NCBI RefSeq assembly: GCF_035046485.1
Contig: NW_026917310.1
Location: 38,708 to 102,707, forward strand
Direction: 5' to 3'
DNA from: Aedes albopictus
Lineage: Eukaryota; Arthropoda; Insecta; Diptera; Culicidae
DNA length: 64,000 nt
Within the stretch, counting starts at the first letter, position 1. Every line of letters starts with the position of its first letter. Shown here piece after piece: positions 34,193-46,070 of the stretch. The notes beneath the pieces are model-generated. The model saw nothing but the letters and a program-made list of their open reading frames with translations, was not told the DNA's origin and did not search any database. The position numbers and the translations under genes are program-made.

Positions 34193-35096
34193 GCATGCTA
34201 AGCGATGTCTGCGTCATATTAACCTCAAAATCTCACTAGGGTTGAAGAATAATCCAAACAAATTGAGAAAGGAATATTCAAATCGCTTGAGAAGTTAAAA
34301 AAGTAATTCTAAAGTTTTTTTTTCGAAAAAAAATGCCGAAGCTATTTTTCATATGAATTTGCGAAAAAAGACCTCAACGAATATTCAAAGGAATCCTTTA
34401 TAGAGTTGTTAAGATAACCACAGAATAAATTTTGAGAGTTGTTTCCGAAATAATTTCTAAAAAAAACAGCTGAGAAATTTCCCAAAGTAAAAATTAAAAA
34501 AGAAAACAAATGCGGTGAAATTTTCATGTATTAACAGTTATTACCAGCTAACTTTATAAAGAAATTACCAAATTAGATTTCAAATGATGTGCCGAGGAAT
34601 ACCTAAAAAATTTTTTTGTAAAAGTTTTAAAGAAATTGCCGCAAAACTCCATAAAGCATTACGGCAGAATTCATAAGTAGGAATAGTCTTATATAAATTA
34701 CCAAATAAATCACAAAGCCGTTGATGAATTACTTTTAAAGTGATAACCGGAAATTCCTAGAAGAATAAACAATGAAATTGATGAAAAAATTGCGAATTTG
34801 AAAACAGAATTCAAGAATAAAAATGGGGAAGAAGTTGCTAAACAAAATTTGAAAAAAATTGCCGGACGCATGTTGTTTTAAAGATTAACTGGTAGGCAAA
34901 AGATGATATACCGATTAAACTGACTTGTAATGTCTAAATAAGAAAGGTAGGAGCTAGAAAAAGATAAATAGAGATAGATGAAATAAACAGCCAGTATTTC
35001 TCCGAAATCTTCACCACACTCCACACCATCATAAGGTACAACTTTTGGAGAGATCTGAGATGTATAGAAACAGAGAATTCTGTTTTGATGTACCTA

Positions 35097-36018
35097 CAGG
35101 GGATGGCCAAAATGTTTGGGATAGGCAACTTTTTTTCTCTCGCAAAAAAGTTCAACATGCTATAACTTTTTATAGAGCGCATCAAAAAATCTCAAATTTT
35201 GACTGTTTGTCAACCTATTATATGTGCATCATTGGTACAAATTTGGGCTCGATTGATAAATCTTTCGCAAAGTTAGAACCGTTCGGATAAAACACTATTT
35301 TTCAGACAACTCATTTTTGAGCTGTCATATCTCGGAAACCAGTTAACCGAATTGAATGAAATTTTGAACGTACACTAACAATATGTAAATGCTTCACAAA
35401 CTATTGAAACATAGGTACTTTTTAAACATTGAAAAATGTTATCATGGATTGACACTTTTTGGATTTTTCTCGAAAAAATGTAATTTTTTCACGTCAATAT
35501 CAATAAATTTTAGTGTAAATATCCAAAGATTTTCCACTTCTGTTCTCAAATTATCTCTAATCAGATATATTAGAGCCTATTTAGATTGAAGGAAGAACAC
35601 ATTTAATAATTTTTGTGTGGTATTGTAAATTTGACTTATTTTCCTCTATATGGGTAAAAATTTCAACCCGGTATAACTTAATTCGCCGTGAGAAAATATA
35701 ACATTTTATAACGTCGTATTAAGTATCAATATATTGTTGATAAACGTTAAAAAAATCATTCAATTCGGTTCACTGGTTTCCAAGATATGGCAGCTCAAAA
35801 ATGAGTTGTCTAAAAATTAGTGTTTTATCCGAACGGTTCTAACTTCGCGAAATATTGATCAATCGAGCCCAAATTTGTACCAATGATACACATATAATAG
35901 GTTGACAAACAGTCAAAATTTGAGATTTTTTGATGCACTCTATGAAAAGTTACAGCATGTTGATTTTTTTTGTGGGAGAAAAAAAGTTGCCTATCCCAAA
36001 CATTTTGGCCATCCCCTG
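35097..36018. mobile_element. 922-bp foldback element, second copy of the CAGGGGATGGCC family
   Basis: CAGGGGATGGCCAAAATGTT starts it, and its inverted copy ATTTTGGCCATCCCCTG ends it, with TA on each side (35095-35096, 36019-36020). The arms are about 260 bp and very similar. For example, AACCGTTCGGATAAAACACT is mirrored at 35820-35840, and GAGCTGTCATATCTCGGAAACC-type sequence is mirrored near 35780. The central part is AT-rich and non-coding. Its length is within 1 bp of the 13277-14197 copy despite clear sequence divergence. Confidence 0.92.
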
Positions 36019-36020
36019 TA

Positions 36021-37070
36021 TTAAACTAAATTCCCAATAAAAACATCTCCCAGAATATCATTGGCATTCCATTGCTACAGCACTCAGAACCATTACTCAG
36101 TTCTACATTGGACAACAGGCAGTAAAAGTTTCGTAATCGAATGCCGAAATCACAAAATGGCGATTTGATGCATACACAGTCCAACTGAGGGAAAAAACTT
36201 TTCCCATAACGATTCACCGGGTCTCTTTCATCTTTCGGTGGTCGTCATCGGCACGATTCAATTTGATTCGAACAGCAGCAAAACATTTGGGTCATATTTG
36301 CTGGATGAGCCTTTCTACTCTACCTCCGGTAGTGCAAGCTCTCATTCTTAGTATTATGCAGGGATGAGACTCGTTTTTTTTCTCGTGAAAAAGTGACGAA
36401 GGAAAGGTAGCTGATCGATTTGGGATTCGTGAGAAGTACTTTTGAATTTATTATGCCAATATTTGCAAGTCATTCCGTACCCTGATGGCCGATTGTTGAA
36501 TAATTGATTGCAGTTGCAGCTTTTTCCCGATCCCCCGAGAATCGAAAACCCGTTCGATAATGAGGAAATGAATAATTATAAAGGCTCAGTTGCTGCTCGC
36601 TCACAGAACGAAACACCAACTTGGCTTGTATTCATTTCGAACTGGAGCGCTGCTCACGAGAAAACTTAACTCATTAAACTCTTGTGCTCAATCTGGCTTC
36701 CTCCTCATCATGCACCACACCTGGATCATCCTTCCCCCCTGGTCACGCAATCACTGCTGCCACTAATCGGAAAATTATCAAGTGACCATCGAGAACAACA
36801 ACAACTTCTCACTCTCGTGTTCCAGCTCATCAAGCACGTGGGGCGACGAACGGGTACCCTTTTACAAGCCTTCTCCCTGCCGGCCATCGACATCGTCACC
36901 GTCGTTTTCGTTACCTTCATAGTCGATCGGGGTGAAAACTTTTTAATAGCCTTCCTACCAGGAGTGTACAAAACAATCCAACTTGATCCCGGGCTGGTTT
37001 TTCATGGCCCACTCGTCCAACCAAGGGAGTAGCTCTCCAAAAAGGGTGGGGGCAAGGCTGGTCAAACTTA
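36021..37070. other. Single-copy-looking island with TATA-like element
   Basis: GC-richer and non-repetitive. ATTATAAAGG at 36576-36585 is TATA-like. GCTCAC about 26 nt downstream (36599-36604) is a weak initiator match, and TCAGTT at 36587 is an Inr match but too close. The plus frame 36682-37032 and minus frame 36726-36971 overlap antisense and have no domains. No gene call is justified. Confidence 0.35.
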
Positions 37071-37099
37071 CGTACATGCATTCAGATACTATGTACCAT

Positions 37100-37440
37100 A
37101 GAATTTTCGTTTTTTTTAATATTTATATCTTTTTTATTTATTTATTAGAGTGTAGAATCAGCATTTAAGTTAAAATACACATTAATAAAAACAAAAAAAA
37201 AATTAATTTTTTTTTTTTTTAACTTTTACAAAACTGCTTTAGGGTTTCTCTTGGAGTATTTTTTTTTGTTTTAATGTGAGTACATACAACATACAACTTT
37301 CTAATTCATTTCCGTTTATCTTATTATTCTCTATCACATGTAGTTTTATTTGATTACTTTTTCATTTGTTCCATTCTATTTTATTTTAATTTATTTTTTT
37401 TATTTTTTTTATGTTTTTTTTCCTCCAACTGGAATGGGAT
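37100..37440. repeat. T-rich low-complexity tract
   Basis: Long T runs with A interruptions. No coding potential. Confidence 0.75.
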
Positions 37441-38271
37441 TCGAACGAACGAACCTTGTTTAGAGGGAACTGCGATGATTGATTGCAAACAAGATTGCGT
37501 GTTGAGGCGTGTTGGACCTCATTCGCAGGAGGGCATCCCTGGAATTGTTGAGGAATGTTTCTAGGCGTTTTTCTTTTTTCGGGATTTCTTGGAAGTAGAA
37601 GACTCTAGAATCGATGTTCCGGAAACATTATACAACGTCCCGAAGTCCCCGGAGTACATTTGCTCAACTATAGAAAACTTTTGTTCTGGACATTGGTGTC
37701 GAAGGCAGTTCTTGGGAATTTAGTCAAGATTTTCAGTAACAGTAATAAAATTTCAGATCCAAGTATTTGAAAGTAAGTCCCAAAACTCCACAGCGTTTGA
37801 ATTGTGTTCTTGTATCCCATACAGTTTTGTTTATGTTGCTAAATTCAAACTGATTTTGATCGCTTCTAAATCTAAACCCAACAATAATGGATTGATGCGA
37901 CTGCACAGTTGTGTAATCCCTACTAGCTGCAAACAATCCGAGAAAGTGCGATTGACGAGAAGCTTCCGCTTTGACACATCACAGTGTGTCTTTGTCTTTG
38001 ACCGACGACAAGGGTGAAATGCTGCAAAACGATCCGACGGTACGCAATATATGGGCCCGAGGAGTTGATTCGTTATCAAAATAATGTCAGGCACAATGAG
38101 TCATTGATTTCAGAAGGATAGTGTGTTTGAAGGAGATGTTTCAGGTAAACATGAAAAAACCGTGTTATCATTAGCAATGCATGCAATTATCATGCTTTTG
38201 TCTCGTCTACCTTTTCCCAAATTTTGTTGTAGTCGAATCCATTAATATATTTTAAATGTGGAACAAAGCTC
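37441..38271. other. Unique-looking spacer
   Basis: No recognised gene or repeat. Overlapping antisense short frames near 37733-38094 lack signatures. Confidence 0.35.
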
Positions 38272-38390
38272 AAGTAACATTTTGTCTTGTTGAGGTTTTG
38301 AGAACCGTCATAAAACCATATGCCTTCTATTTTGGTTTTATGACGGTTCTCAGAAACTCTTCTAGTCTACTTGACTAAAAAATGTTACTT
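38272..38390. mobile_element. 119-bp foldback MITE
   Basis: Terminal AAGTAACATT (38272) is matched by inverted AATGTTACTT (38381-38390). Inside, a perfect 20-bp inverted repeat TGAGAACCGTCATAAAACCA lies at 38299-38318 and 38333-38352, separated by 14 bp. It forms a long hairpin and is non-coding. Confidence 0.8.
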
Positions 38391-38915
38391 TGGAGGTAAC
38401 ATTTGCTGTTTCCTATTCAAAATTATCTTTCCGGAGGTCTATCTTTGTAGCCTATCAACCGATTTAGTTGAAAATATCAAAACCTTAAATTATCTGAATT
38501 TTTAATTTCCACTGAATAATAGCAATTGTAAAGGCTTCTAATAATTGCATTTTGGAAATAAACAACTTATATAACAATAACTCAAAATCCAGACATTCAA
38601 AGAGAATGATTCGTTTGTAGTCCTTGAAGCCTTTATAAATGTATAACGGCCTATTCCATTGGTGTTATGTTTAAAAAGTTGTGAATTGCCAAAGGAAGTA
38701 TTTTGTAAAGTTCTCCCCTTCATACAAACGTGCCTTCGTCACCTCACGGCGTGGTAACTATTTTCGACGCGTTTTCGCACGATTCATGCTTGGCATCTGC
38801 TCATTACAAGATGTGTTGGGGAAATCTTGGCACCGTAGCTTCTTTAGGCGCGTGGCACCGAAAATTTGGCTTTAGGCAGAGGGAAATTGATGAAGCGCAG
38901 TTGCATGCCGTATTG
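38391..38915. other. Unique-looking spacer
   Basis: Nothing convincing; short frames only. Confidence 0.35.
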
Positions 38916-38919
38916 AGGA

Positions 38920-39095
38920 ACGTCCATAAATTAAATCACTCTAAAATGCTTCATTTTCAACACCCTCTTCCCTCTGTATCATACTTTTTGTATGAGGCCT
39001 CCGTAATTGTTGTATGGGTCGTCACACTTTGGTGAAACCACCATCTCCCTCACCAATCAAAGCGTCGCGTAACTCATAATCGCTCCATAAGGGTG
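38920..39095. mobile_element. Decayed MITE (GTCCATAAATTA type)
   Basis: GGAACGTCCATAAATTAAAT on the left and, in reverse complement, GGAGCGATTATGAGTTACGC on the right are recognisable but diverged inverted ends. The interior includes AACACCCTCTTCCCTC, resembling the C/G-run interior of the 7783-7937 MITE. Confidence 0.45.
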
Positions 39096-39264
39096 TCCCA
39101 AAACGGGAAAAGTGTCATAACGTCAAGTTGCTCTCTCCAAGAGTGATAGGTTAGAGCCTCAGACACAAATTTTCCATATACGAAAACTTAATCAAAAATA
39201 TTGAGGTCGATTTTAGTTACTTTACCAACGAAACGTTCAAATGATTTAAAATATGTAAGAAATA

Positions 39265-39515
39265 CAAAGGGTGGCCCAAATGTTCGGAATAGGCAACTTT
39301 TTTTCTATCACAAAAAAAGTTCAACAAGCTGTAACTTTCCATAGAGTGTATCAAAAATTCTCAAATTATGACTTTTTGTCAATCTTTTTATGTGCATTAG
39401 TACAAATTGAAGAGCGATTGATTAATCTTCCAAGAAGTTAAAACAGTTATCGTAAAGCCCTATTTTATAGACAACTGATTTTTGAACTTTATTGAAATTT
39501 TGTGCATTTATGATT
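39265..39515. mobile_element. Truncated half copy of the 921/922-bp foldback family
   Basis: TA then CAAAGGGTGGCCCAAATGTT, AGGCAACTTTTTTTCTATCA and AAGTTCAACAAGCTGTAACT match the left arm of 35097-36018. It stops within TTTTTGAACTTTATTGAAAT and runs into minisatellite; no right arm. Confidence 0.85.
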
Positions 39516-39529
39516 CAATAGGTTTTAGG

Positions 39530-40090
39530 GGAATTCTCGGGAATTCCAGAAACGCTCAGTGTGTCTCAAGTGACTTCAGGGGCGATCCAGATGATTTTCA
39601 AGTGTTGCAGAAGGTCCCAGGGGCGTTTTAGAGGTACTTCAAGGGGTTTTCGAGAAGCTTTAGGAGCGTCCCAGGGATGTTCCAGGGGTTAGAGGTTTTC
39701 AAGTGGTTCCATGAACGTTATAGCGCTTCCAGGTTAGTTTCAAGGGGTTTCAGAGATTTCCAGGGTTTTCAAAGGGATTCAGGGTGTTTCAGGGTGTTTC
39801 AGGAGATCTCAAGAATGTTTAAGGTGGTGAGATCTCCAGGGGTGTTCTGCGAGGTTCCAGGGGCATTCCAAAGAATTTCAGCAGCGATACAGAGTTGTTC
39901 AAGGCGGTTTCACTTAGTTTCAGGACCCTTCCAGAGGGTTTCAGGGACATTCTAGGAGTTTTTATTGGTTTCCATTAGAGCTCTAGAAGTTCTATGGGCG
40001 TTCAAGAGGTAAAATAAGGGATTCCAGAGGTGTTTCATGGGGTTTTAGGGGATTTCAGTGTCGTTCCAGGAGATAACAAAGAGTTTCAGA
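39530..40090 (+). repeat. CAGGGG minisatellite
   Basis: GTTTCAGGGTGTTTCAGGAG-like degenerate units, same vocabulary as 43900-45010, with plus strand G-rich. Confidence 0.8.
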
Positions 40091-40463
40091 GATGTTTGAC
40101 CTGGCCACAGGTCAGGGCGATGACTGGCAATCGTCCAGGATGGAAATCTTTCAATTCGGCCCTCTGCACCACCGTGGGTGCCCAGGACTCAAAGTAAAGA
40201 TCAGAGATGTTTCAGTGCACTCCACACTGTTTCCAAAGGCCCAGTTTCGTGATATAAATTATTTTGGGCATAAAAAAATGATTTTAGAGGTTTAGTGACG
40301 TCGAAGAAGTTATTTGGTATATTAGAGCCTTTCTTTAAAAAGTATCAATAACGTGATTAATCCACCTAGAAGTGAGTTATAAGTATGTTCTTTTTTCATA
40401 AGTGAAGATAGCAAGATAAACACTTCCGAAAAGTTGTAGAAAATGTCATTACGAGAAAAAGTG
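40091..40463. other. Spacer with an unclassified fragment
   Basis: 40098-40200 (GCGATGACTGGCAATCGTCC, then GATGGAAATC) looks like a fragment of a dispersed element, but no family can be named. The rest is AT-rich. Confidence 0.35.
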
Positions 40464-40817
40464 TCCGACCATTTGGCCGAACGTCGTTTGGCTGAACGTC
40501 ATTTGGCCCAATGCCGTTTGGCCGAATTATGATCAAAATTAATCAGAGGAAGGTTTTGACATTCTAACTGTCAATATGATCATCAGAAATATTTCCTTAT
40601 TTTAATCATAGGCTGTTCTTTCTAGTTCATTCATTTAGGGATTAATTGGCGTTAAAACTGCATAAATTTTATCAAAGATTTTTCTTTCATTGATTCATAG
40701 GCTGTTTATTCGAGCTATACTGATGAGGAGAACAGTGGCATGGTCACTTATGTTCATCTTTCGTTTTTCGGCCGCACGGCATTCGGCCAAATGGCGTTCA
40801 GCTAAATGATCCGGAAC
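40464..40817 (+). mobile_element. TTTGGCCGAA-terminated repeat element, copy 1
   Basis: Four tandem GCC/GTTTGGCCGAA-like words sit at the left end and inverted TTCGGCCAAATGG words at the right. The body carries AATCATAGGCTGTTCTTTCT and GGCGTTAAAACTGC. It is collinear with 49500-49885. Confidence 0.85.
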
Positions 40818-41111
40818 CGTGAGAAATCTTGGCGAATAAACTTTGTTCTGTCTGCTCAATTTTTAAAGATATGGGACATTATCTGTGAAAGAGACTTTAA
40901 AGTTTATTTGTTATTTTTCTTTCAGACATTTTTAAAAAATTTCAAATGTTTTATTATGTGATTTATTATGAAATGATGAAAAATACGTATTTCTTCTAAA
41001 GACAGCCATATTGGATCTTTGATATTTATAGCTATTGTTGTGGTAACTTTCAGCTTTGCTGTGAAACTAGCAACACTGAACAGAGCAATACGAATTGAAT
41101 TTTTTTCATTT
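40818..41111. other. AT-rich spacer
   Basis: No feature recognised. Confidence 0.4.
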
Positions 41112-41328
41112 GGGCCTAACTGACATTTACGAGTTCTCTTCATCGATCCTCTCTTTGTGTTATCACGGAATGTGTATTGAGCTTTCCAAAGATTTTTTGG
41201 TTGAAATGCAAAGAAGACGACTACATGTTGCTATAGAAACAAAAAGAATAATGATTTTGTTTGTTTTGATCAAGTTATTAGCGAAAGAGAGAGACGACGA
41301 AGAGAAATCGATCAAGTCAGTTAGGCCC
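41112..41328. mobile_element. 217-bp MITE with GGGCCTAACTGAC termini
   Basis: A perfect 13-bp terminal inverted repeat GGGCCTAACTGAC extends, with mismatches, to about 45 bp (TTCTCTTCATCGATCCTCTC versus GATTTCTCTTCGTCGTCTCTC-like). Interior AT-rich; the 86-residue frame across it is incidental. Confidence 0.85.
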
Positions 41329-41590
41329 TTATGGAAAATCAATGTCGAAATATAAGGAAAAGTTGATTGGAAGTGTTATCTACGGAAGCCTGTAAATTTG
41401 TGCACTAAAATGTGAGATATTATATTCACATGAATGTTTGAAATTGTAAATATTTATAAATGTGTTTCACAGCATTGAAGCTGCTATCGATAGGTCGCCT
41501 ATTTTCCCGGAGAACTCAGGTGAAAATTCTTTGTTTTCCCTACTTACTTTGAAAAATCATAACTCAAGAACGTAGCATCATAGAAACAAA

Positions 41591-41765
41591 TTGATTGATT
41601 GATTTGTCTTTATTAACCCTAAAAGGGATACCTGGGGTCCACTGGACCCCAGGCGCCCAGAGCTCGTCTTTGATGGAACACACTCAGCGAGGTGACGAAA
41701 CTGAGGCCATGAAGGTATCCCTTTTAGGGTTAAAGAGACTTTCAGCCCTTGGCTGGTTCGTCTCT
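41591..41765 (-). mobile_element. Retroposon tail nested in the foldback, 11-bp target-site duplication
   Basis: ATAGAAACAAA at 41580-41590 repeats at 41766-41776. On the minus strand it reads GAGACGAACCAGCCAAGGGC, then TGAAAGTCTC, and ends in AATAAAGACAAATCAATCAA, the 3' tail of a poly-(CAAT)-ended retroposon. It contains the MITE at 41617-41729. Confidence 0.85.
41617..41729. mobile_element. 113-bp piggyBac-like MITE, TTAA-flanked
   Basis: TTAA lies at 41613-41616 and 41730-41733. The 17-bp inverted repeat CCCTAAAAGGGATACCT is perfect at both ends. A subterminal perfect hairpin CTGGGGTCC-ACT-GGACCCCAG lies at 41631-41651. TTAA targets and CCC ends are hallmarks of piggyBac transposition. 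Confidence 0.92.
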
Positions 41766-42982
41766 ATAGAAACAAAGTTTTTTTTAGGAAATGAAAGCAA
41801 ATTTTCTCAGAAATCCGAAAAAATACTAACTGGAAAAAGTTTTTCACAAAATTTTCCACAGTTGAGAAAATTCGTAAAGAAAAGCCGGAAAAGCAATGTC
41901 TGAATTCGCGGAAAATTTTCAAAAACATATTTTTGGTAAGGTTATTTTATAAGCTTTAATCGCTGAAATTTTTGGAATGCACTTTTTATCGTTTTTGAGT
42001 TATGGCCAATTTTGTTGATAAATGTCCAAATGTGTCATGTAAGCCTTTTCTTTGAAAAATCATAACTCAAGAACGAAGCATCCTGGAAACAAAGTTTTTT
42101 TTAGAAAATTAAAGCAAAAAATAATAAGAATAAAAATAAAAATATGAAAAGGAAAAAGTTTTCCACGAAATTTTCCACCGTTGAGAAAAGCCGGAAAAAC
42201 TATGCTCAAACTCGCGGAAAATTTTCAAAAAAATATTTTTGAGAAGGTTATTTCATAAGATTTGATTACTGAAATTTTTGGAATGCACATATTTTTCTTT
42301 CCTGAGCTATGGTCAACTTGTAAAAAATGACCATGTACGCATATATCATATGGTCATTCTTCACATAATTGACCATAACTCAGGAACAAAAACAACAGTG
42401 GATTCCAAAAATTTCGGCGATGAAACCTTATGAAATTACCTTCTCTTTTTTTTTAATTTTTTGCGGGCATAGCTTTTCCGTTTTTTTTATAAAATTTCAC
42501 AACGGTGGAATATTTTGTGGAAAACTTTATTCATTTCACGTTTTCTGGATTCCTGAGAAAATTTTATTTTATTTTCATTAAAAAAATTGTTTCTACGATG
42601 CTACGTTCTTGAGCTAAGATTTTTTAAAGAAAAGGCTTATATGACACATTTGGACAATTTTCAACAAAATTTGCCATAACTTAAAAAGGAGAAAAAGTGC
42701 ATTCCAAAAATGTCAGCGATTAAAGTTTATGAAATAACCTTTTCAAAAATATTTTTTCGAAAATTTTCCACGAATTCGGGCATTATTGTTTTCCGGCTTT
42801 TCTTTACGAATTTTCTCAACTGTGGAAAATTTTGTGGAAAACTTTTTTCAGTTCATAGCTTTTTTGGATTTCTGAGAAAATTTGCTTTCATTTTCTCAAA
42901 AATAAACTTTGTTTCTTTGATGTTTCGTTCTTGCGTTATGATTTTTCAAAGTAAGTAGTGTTCCGTGAAAATAGGCGACCCT

Positions 42983-43899
42983 GAATTTTTCTCAATTTTT
43001 TGTTTGTTCATATATCCATGAGCCCTGCCTGTGGAAAAAGTTTCATGAAAATCTGGGACCCTTCGGCCCAATCCCGTACGGTAATAAAAAATGCCCAAAC
43101 GTGATTTGGTGATATCTTCGTCATCTATAGATCAATTTTAATTATTTTTGACTCATTTCAAAGATAAATAGCTAAATTTACTTTATTAGGTTATATTACC
43201 GCTCTCATCTTAAAGTTCGGTCGACCCAATTTCCAGCGACACTGCCGTAAGTTTAAATTTATTTTTTAGAAAATTTGGCAACTTTAGCTTAAGTTTACAT
43301 ACAAACATTTTTAAAAAGGTTTTATTTAAATCATGTTCAAAGTTTTTTTGACTTATTATCTTTTCAATGAGACCTGGGGTTTCGGATGCGAAGATATAGT
43401 CCTACAAAAATTCTCTATCTTCTCAATTTATTGAAATATGGGGAATAACTGTAAACGACCCCACAAAATCAGCCTATTTGTTTTAAGTTTTTTCAGACAT
43501 TCTAAAGAATTTTTAAACGTTCAAAAAAGTTAGTCAATATAACAAAATACGTATTTCATGTGAAGACGGCAAGATTGTAGCTCTGACTTTTTAACCGAAT
43601 ATGAAAGAAGTTTAAAAAAAACGACCAATAAATCCAAAAGTTGAGCTGATAGAATGAAAGCTTGTTCGGCAAGTTTTCTTATATCGACATTTTCAACAAC
43701 TTTGCATAAACACGCTATCTTCACCTATGAAGAAAAAAAAAAGAATTTCACTTTCTATTATAGGAGGATTGATCACTATAGTTAAACTTTCAAAAGCAGG
43801 GCTCTAACATACCAAGCAACTTCTCTAAAAACACCAACCTTCTAGAATCAACTTTTCAGGTCCAAAATTATTAGGACCACAAAATTGGACCTTTGGAAG
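42983..43899. other. AT-rich spacer, probably old repeat
   Basis: CTGGGACCCTTCGGCCCAAT near 43054 looks like a dispersed-element fragment. No gene. Confidence 0.35.
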
Positions 43900-45010
43900 C
43901 AGTGTAGCTTCTAGAAGCATCCGGGGACGTTTCAATGATTTTCAAGAGGTTTTTCTTGGGTGTTTCTAGTTGTTGAGGGGTTTCAAGGGATTTCGCGGGC
44001 GTTTTAGAGAGGCTCAAGGGATTGTACGAGAAATCCAGGAGTTTTAAAGGTTTTTTTTTTTCAAAGAAATGTCCCGAGAAGTTTCAAGGGCGTTACAGGG
44101 GTTTTAAGGGTTTTCTAAGGGGTCCCAGGGGATTTCAGGGGCGTTCCGGGCGTTTAAATGGATTTCAGAGACGTTCCAGTGATATTCAGAGAGTTTAATT
44201 GGAATTCCAGGAGTTTTGAGGGGTTTCAGGAGTGTTTTCGGGGTTTTCAGTAATGTTTAAAGGGGTTTCAATAGGATTTCAGGGACGTTACATGGGGTTT
44301 CAGAGGATAGAAGAAGGTTTCAAGGGTGTTGCAGGAGATTTCCGGTGATTTACCGGGGTTTCAGGTGTGTTCTAAGGGTATTGCAGCGGTGTTCCAGGAG
44401 AAGTCTAGATTTGCTAGATTTTCTAAAGGGTTTCAGGGAATTCCCGGGAGCTTAGAGGACGCTACAGAGTTGTTCCAGGGAATTTCAAGGGCGTTCATGG
44501 TTTTCATTAAATTTCAGCCACGTTCCAGGGGGGTTCAGAAGCGTTTCAGGGGTATTCCAAGGGTCCCACGAACGTTATTAGAGCATCAGGTGTGTATGTT
44601 TCAGGGACGTTCCAGAGTTTTCAAGGAGTTTCAGCGGATTTCAGCGGCGTTACTGGGTTGTTCTAGGGAATTTATGGGCGTTCGAGGGAGTTTTTTTTTT
44701 TTTCAATTTAAAGGGCCGCTCCAGGACGTTTCAGTGGCGTTCCAGTGGCTTTTAGAGGGTTCCATAAGAAGTTTCAGTGGCATTCCAGAGGTATACAAGA
44801 GGTTTCAGGGGTGTTCCATGCGGTTTTGGGGGTTTTCAAAGGGTTTCAGGGGCGTATCAAGAGATTTCAGGAATGACCCAGGAGTTTTCACGAGGTTTAA
44901 GAGTATTCCCTTGTAGGGGCGTTGAAGGTGATTCCCAGTGGCGTTTCAGGAGTGTTCCATGGGTCTTTATGGCTGTTCCAGGGACGTTTCAGTGGGTTTA
45001 AGGGCATACG
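43900..45010 (+). repeat. CAGGGG minisatellite
   Basis: Units such as TTTCAGGGGCGTTCCAGGGG on a roughly 20-bp rhythm, very degenerate. The 196-residue plus frame 44326-44916 has the same periodicity and is a shadow. Confidence 0.85.
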
Positions 45011-46070
45011 AGGTGTCAAAAACCAGCAATCTTCTAACACTGATTGCCGTGGAGTAAATTCCTAGCGCTCCCCTGTAGGTATCTGTCATCGCGACAGCAG
45101 ACAAAAGTCAACGGCAGAAAAGTAAAGCAAACCTTTTCTGCCATAGGAAGTTGAGGTTGTGCGGTGCATGACCGTGTGATTTGGCCTTATAAGTCTACCC
45201 AAATAGCTCCTCCCTCGTGGTTTAATTCACCAGATACGTTGGAACAGGAATTCGCTGCACGGTAAGGTGCCCTTTGGTTATGACTAAGGAGGTCGAACAT
45301 TCATCTACAGACCTTTTTTCAGTAGATACAATTTGCAAGCGAAGCCGGACTGAGAAGAATAGTGGCAGGGTAGATAGCGCATTACGGGTGCTTAGTAGGA
45401 CGTATATTCTAAACCATTCTATGCTTAAATTTGGTAACCTAAATTAAATAACTAGTACTTTAGAATCTACCTAATTTAAAGATCCAAGCTCTTAAACTGA
45501 AAACTACATAAAAACCTGAATTTGTTCCTAAATACTAAAACATACTTTCAATAGGTTAAGGTTATCAAGCTGATTATTGAGAATCGAGGTTTCCTGAATT
45601 AGGCAGAAGGCTACTGAATGTAAATTTGCGAAAAGATGTAACCAAAAATTGAACCTAAATTAATAAAACTTTACATAAATTACAGCTTTGAGCTGCGTCT
45701 GTAAAAAACTGCTTAAGGAAGCGTTTATCCTGAAACCTTCCTTTCCGTCTAACAAATACACCAGTCCGTGCTGGTTACGGGGAAGCAGAGTTGCTCTCGG
45801 TCTTTAGAAGCAACATCCAACACACTCTAACATTCCTTTCCTTTCTCAACTGACCATAAGGACGTGGCCGGCGCCGTTATTGATCCAAAATGTATGATCT
45901 GCTTAAATTGCACTTTGAGAATGTTTGGAGTGTCCCAGCCCTTGTTCATTTGGATCTCAGTGCAATTGGTACTAGCTCAGATCAATAACGGAGGAGCAAC
46001 CATTGACATGTATAGCCAGATTTGATCGTTTTGATCGAAGCCTTATAATCCACAACCCCAGGGGTGTTTC
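45011..46070. other. Possible old retroelement end
   Basis: Non-minisatellite sequence with features often seen in dispersed elements (TGTCATCGCGACAGCAGACA near 45088). No coding frame survives and no LTR pair was found. It contains a small inverted-repeat element. Confidence 0.35.
45874..45991. mobile_element. 118-bp element with perfect 12-bp inverted ends
   Basis: CCGTTATTGATC at 45874-45885 and GATCAATAACGG at 45980-45991. Interior is non-coding. No target-site duplication seen, so MITE status is tentative. Confidence 0.55.

Larger units (their letters stand above)
32040..34900. repeat. AATTCCT minisatellite, purine orientation, strongly degenerate
   Basis: GAAATTCCTGGAGAAATTTT-like units decay gradually toward 34.9 kb. 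A SINE interrupts it at 33.6 kb. No genes. Confidence 0.75.
41493..42982. mobile_element. 1.49-kb compound foldback: tandem units in each arm
   Basis: It starts GGTCGCCTATTTTC and ends in the inverted copy GAAAATAGGCGACC. Each arm has two diverged tandem units of about 320 bp, seen from CATAACTCAAGAACG at about 41558 and 42061, and their inverses near 42600 and 42920. The overall order is A-A' then inverted A'-A, with the centre near 42330. Landmarks: TTTTTGGAATGCACTTTTTA, GAAAAGCCGGAAAA, GTCCAAATGTGTCAT. No coding capacity. The left arm is interrupted by a nested insertion at 41591-41765. Confidence 0.88.

Noticed and set aside
36576..37032. TATA-driven gene with 116-residue product
   Set aside because: TATA-like and initiator-like words are badly spaced, the frame has no domain, and an overlapping antisense frame is comparably long.
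44326..44916. 196-residue plus-strand protein
   Set aside because: It runs entirely through CAGGGG minisatellite and shows the repeat's periodic F-Q-G-I residues.
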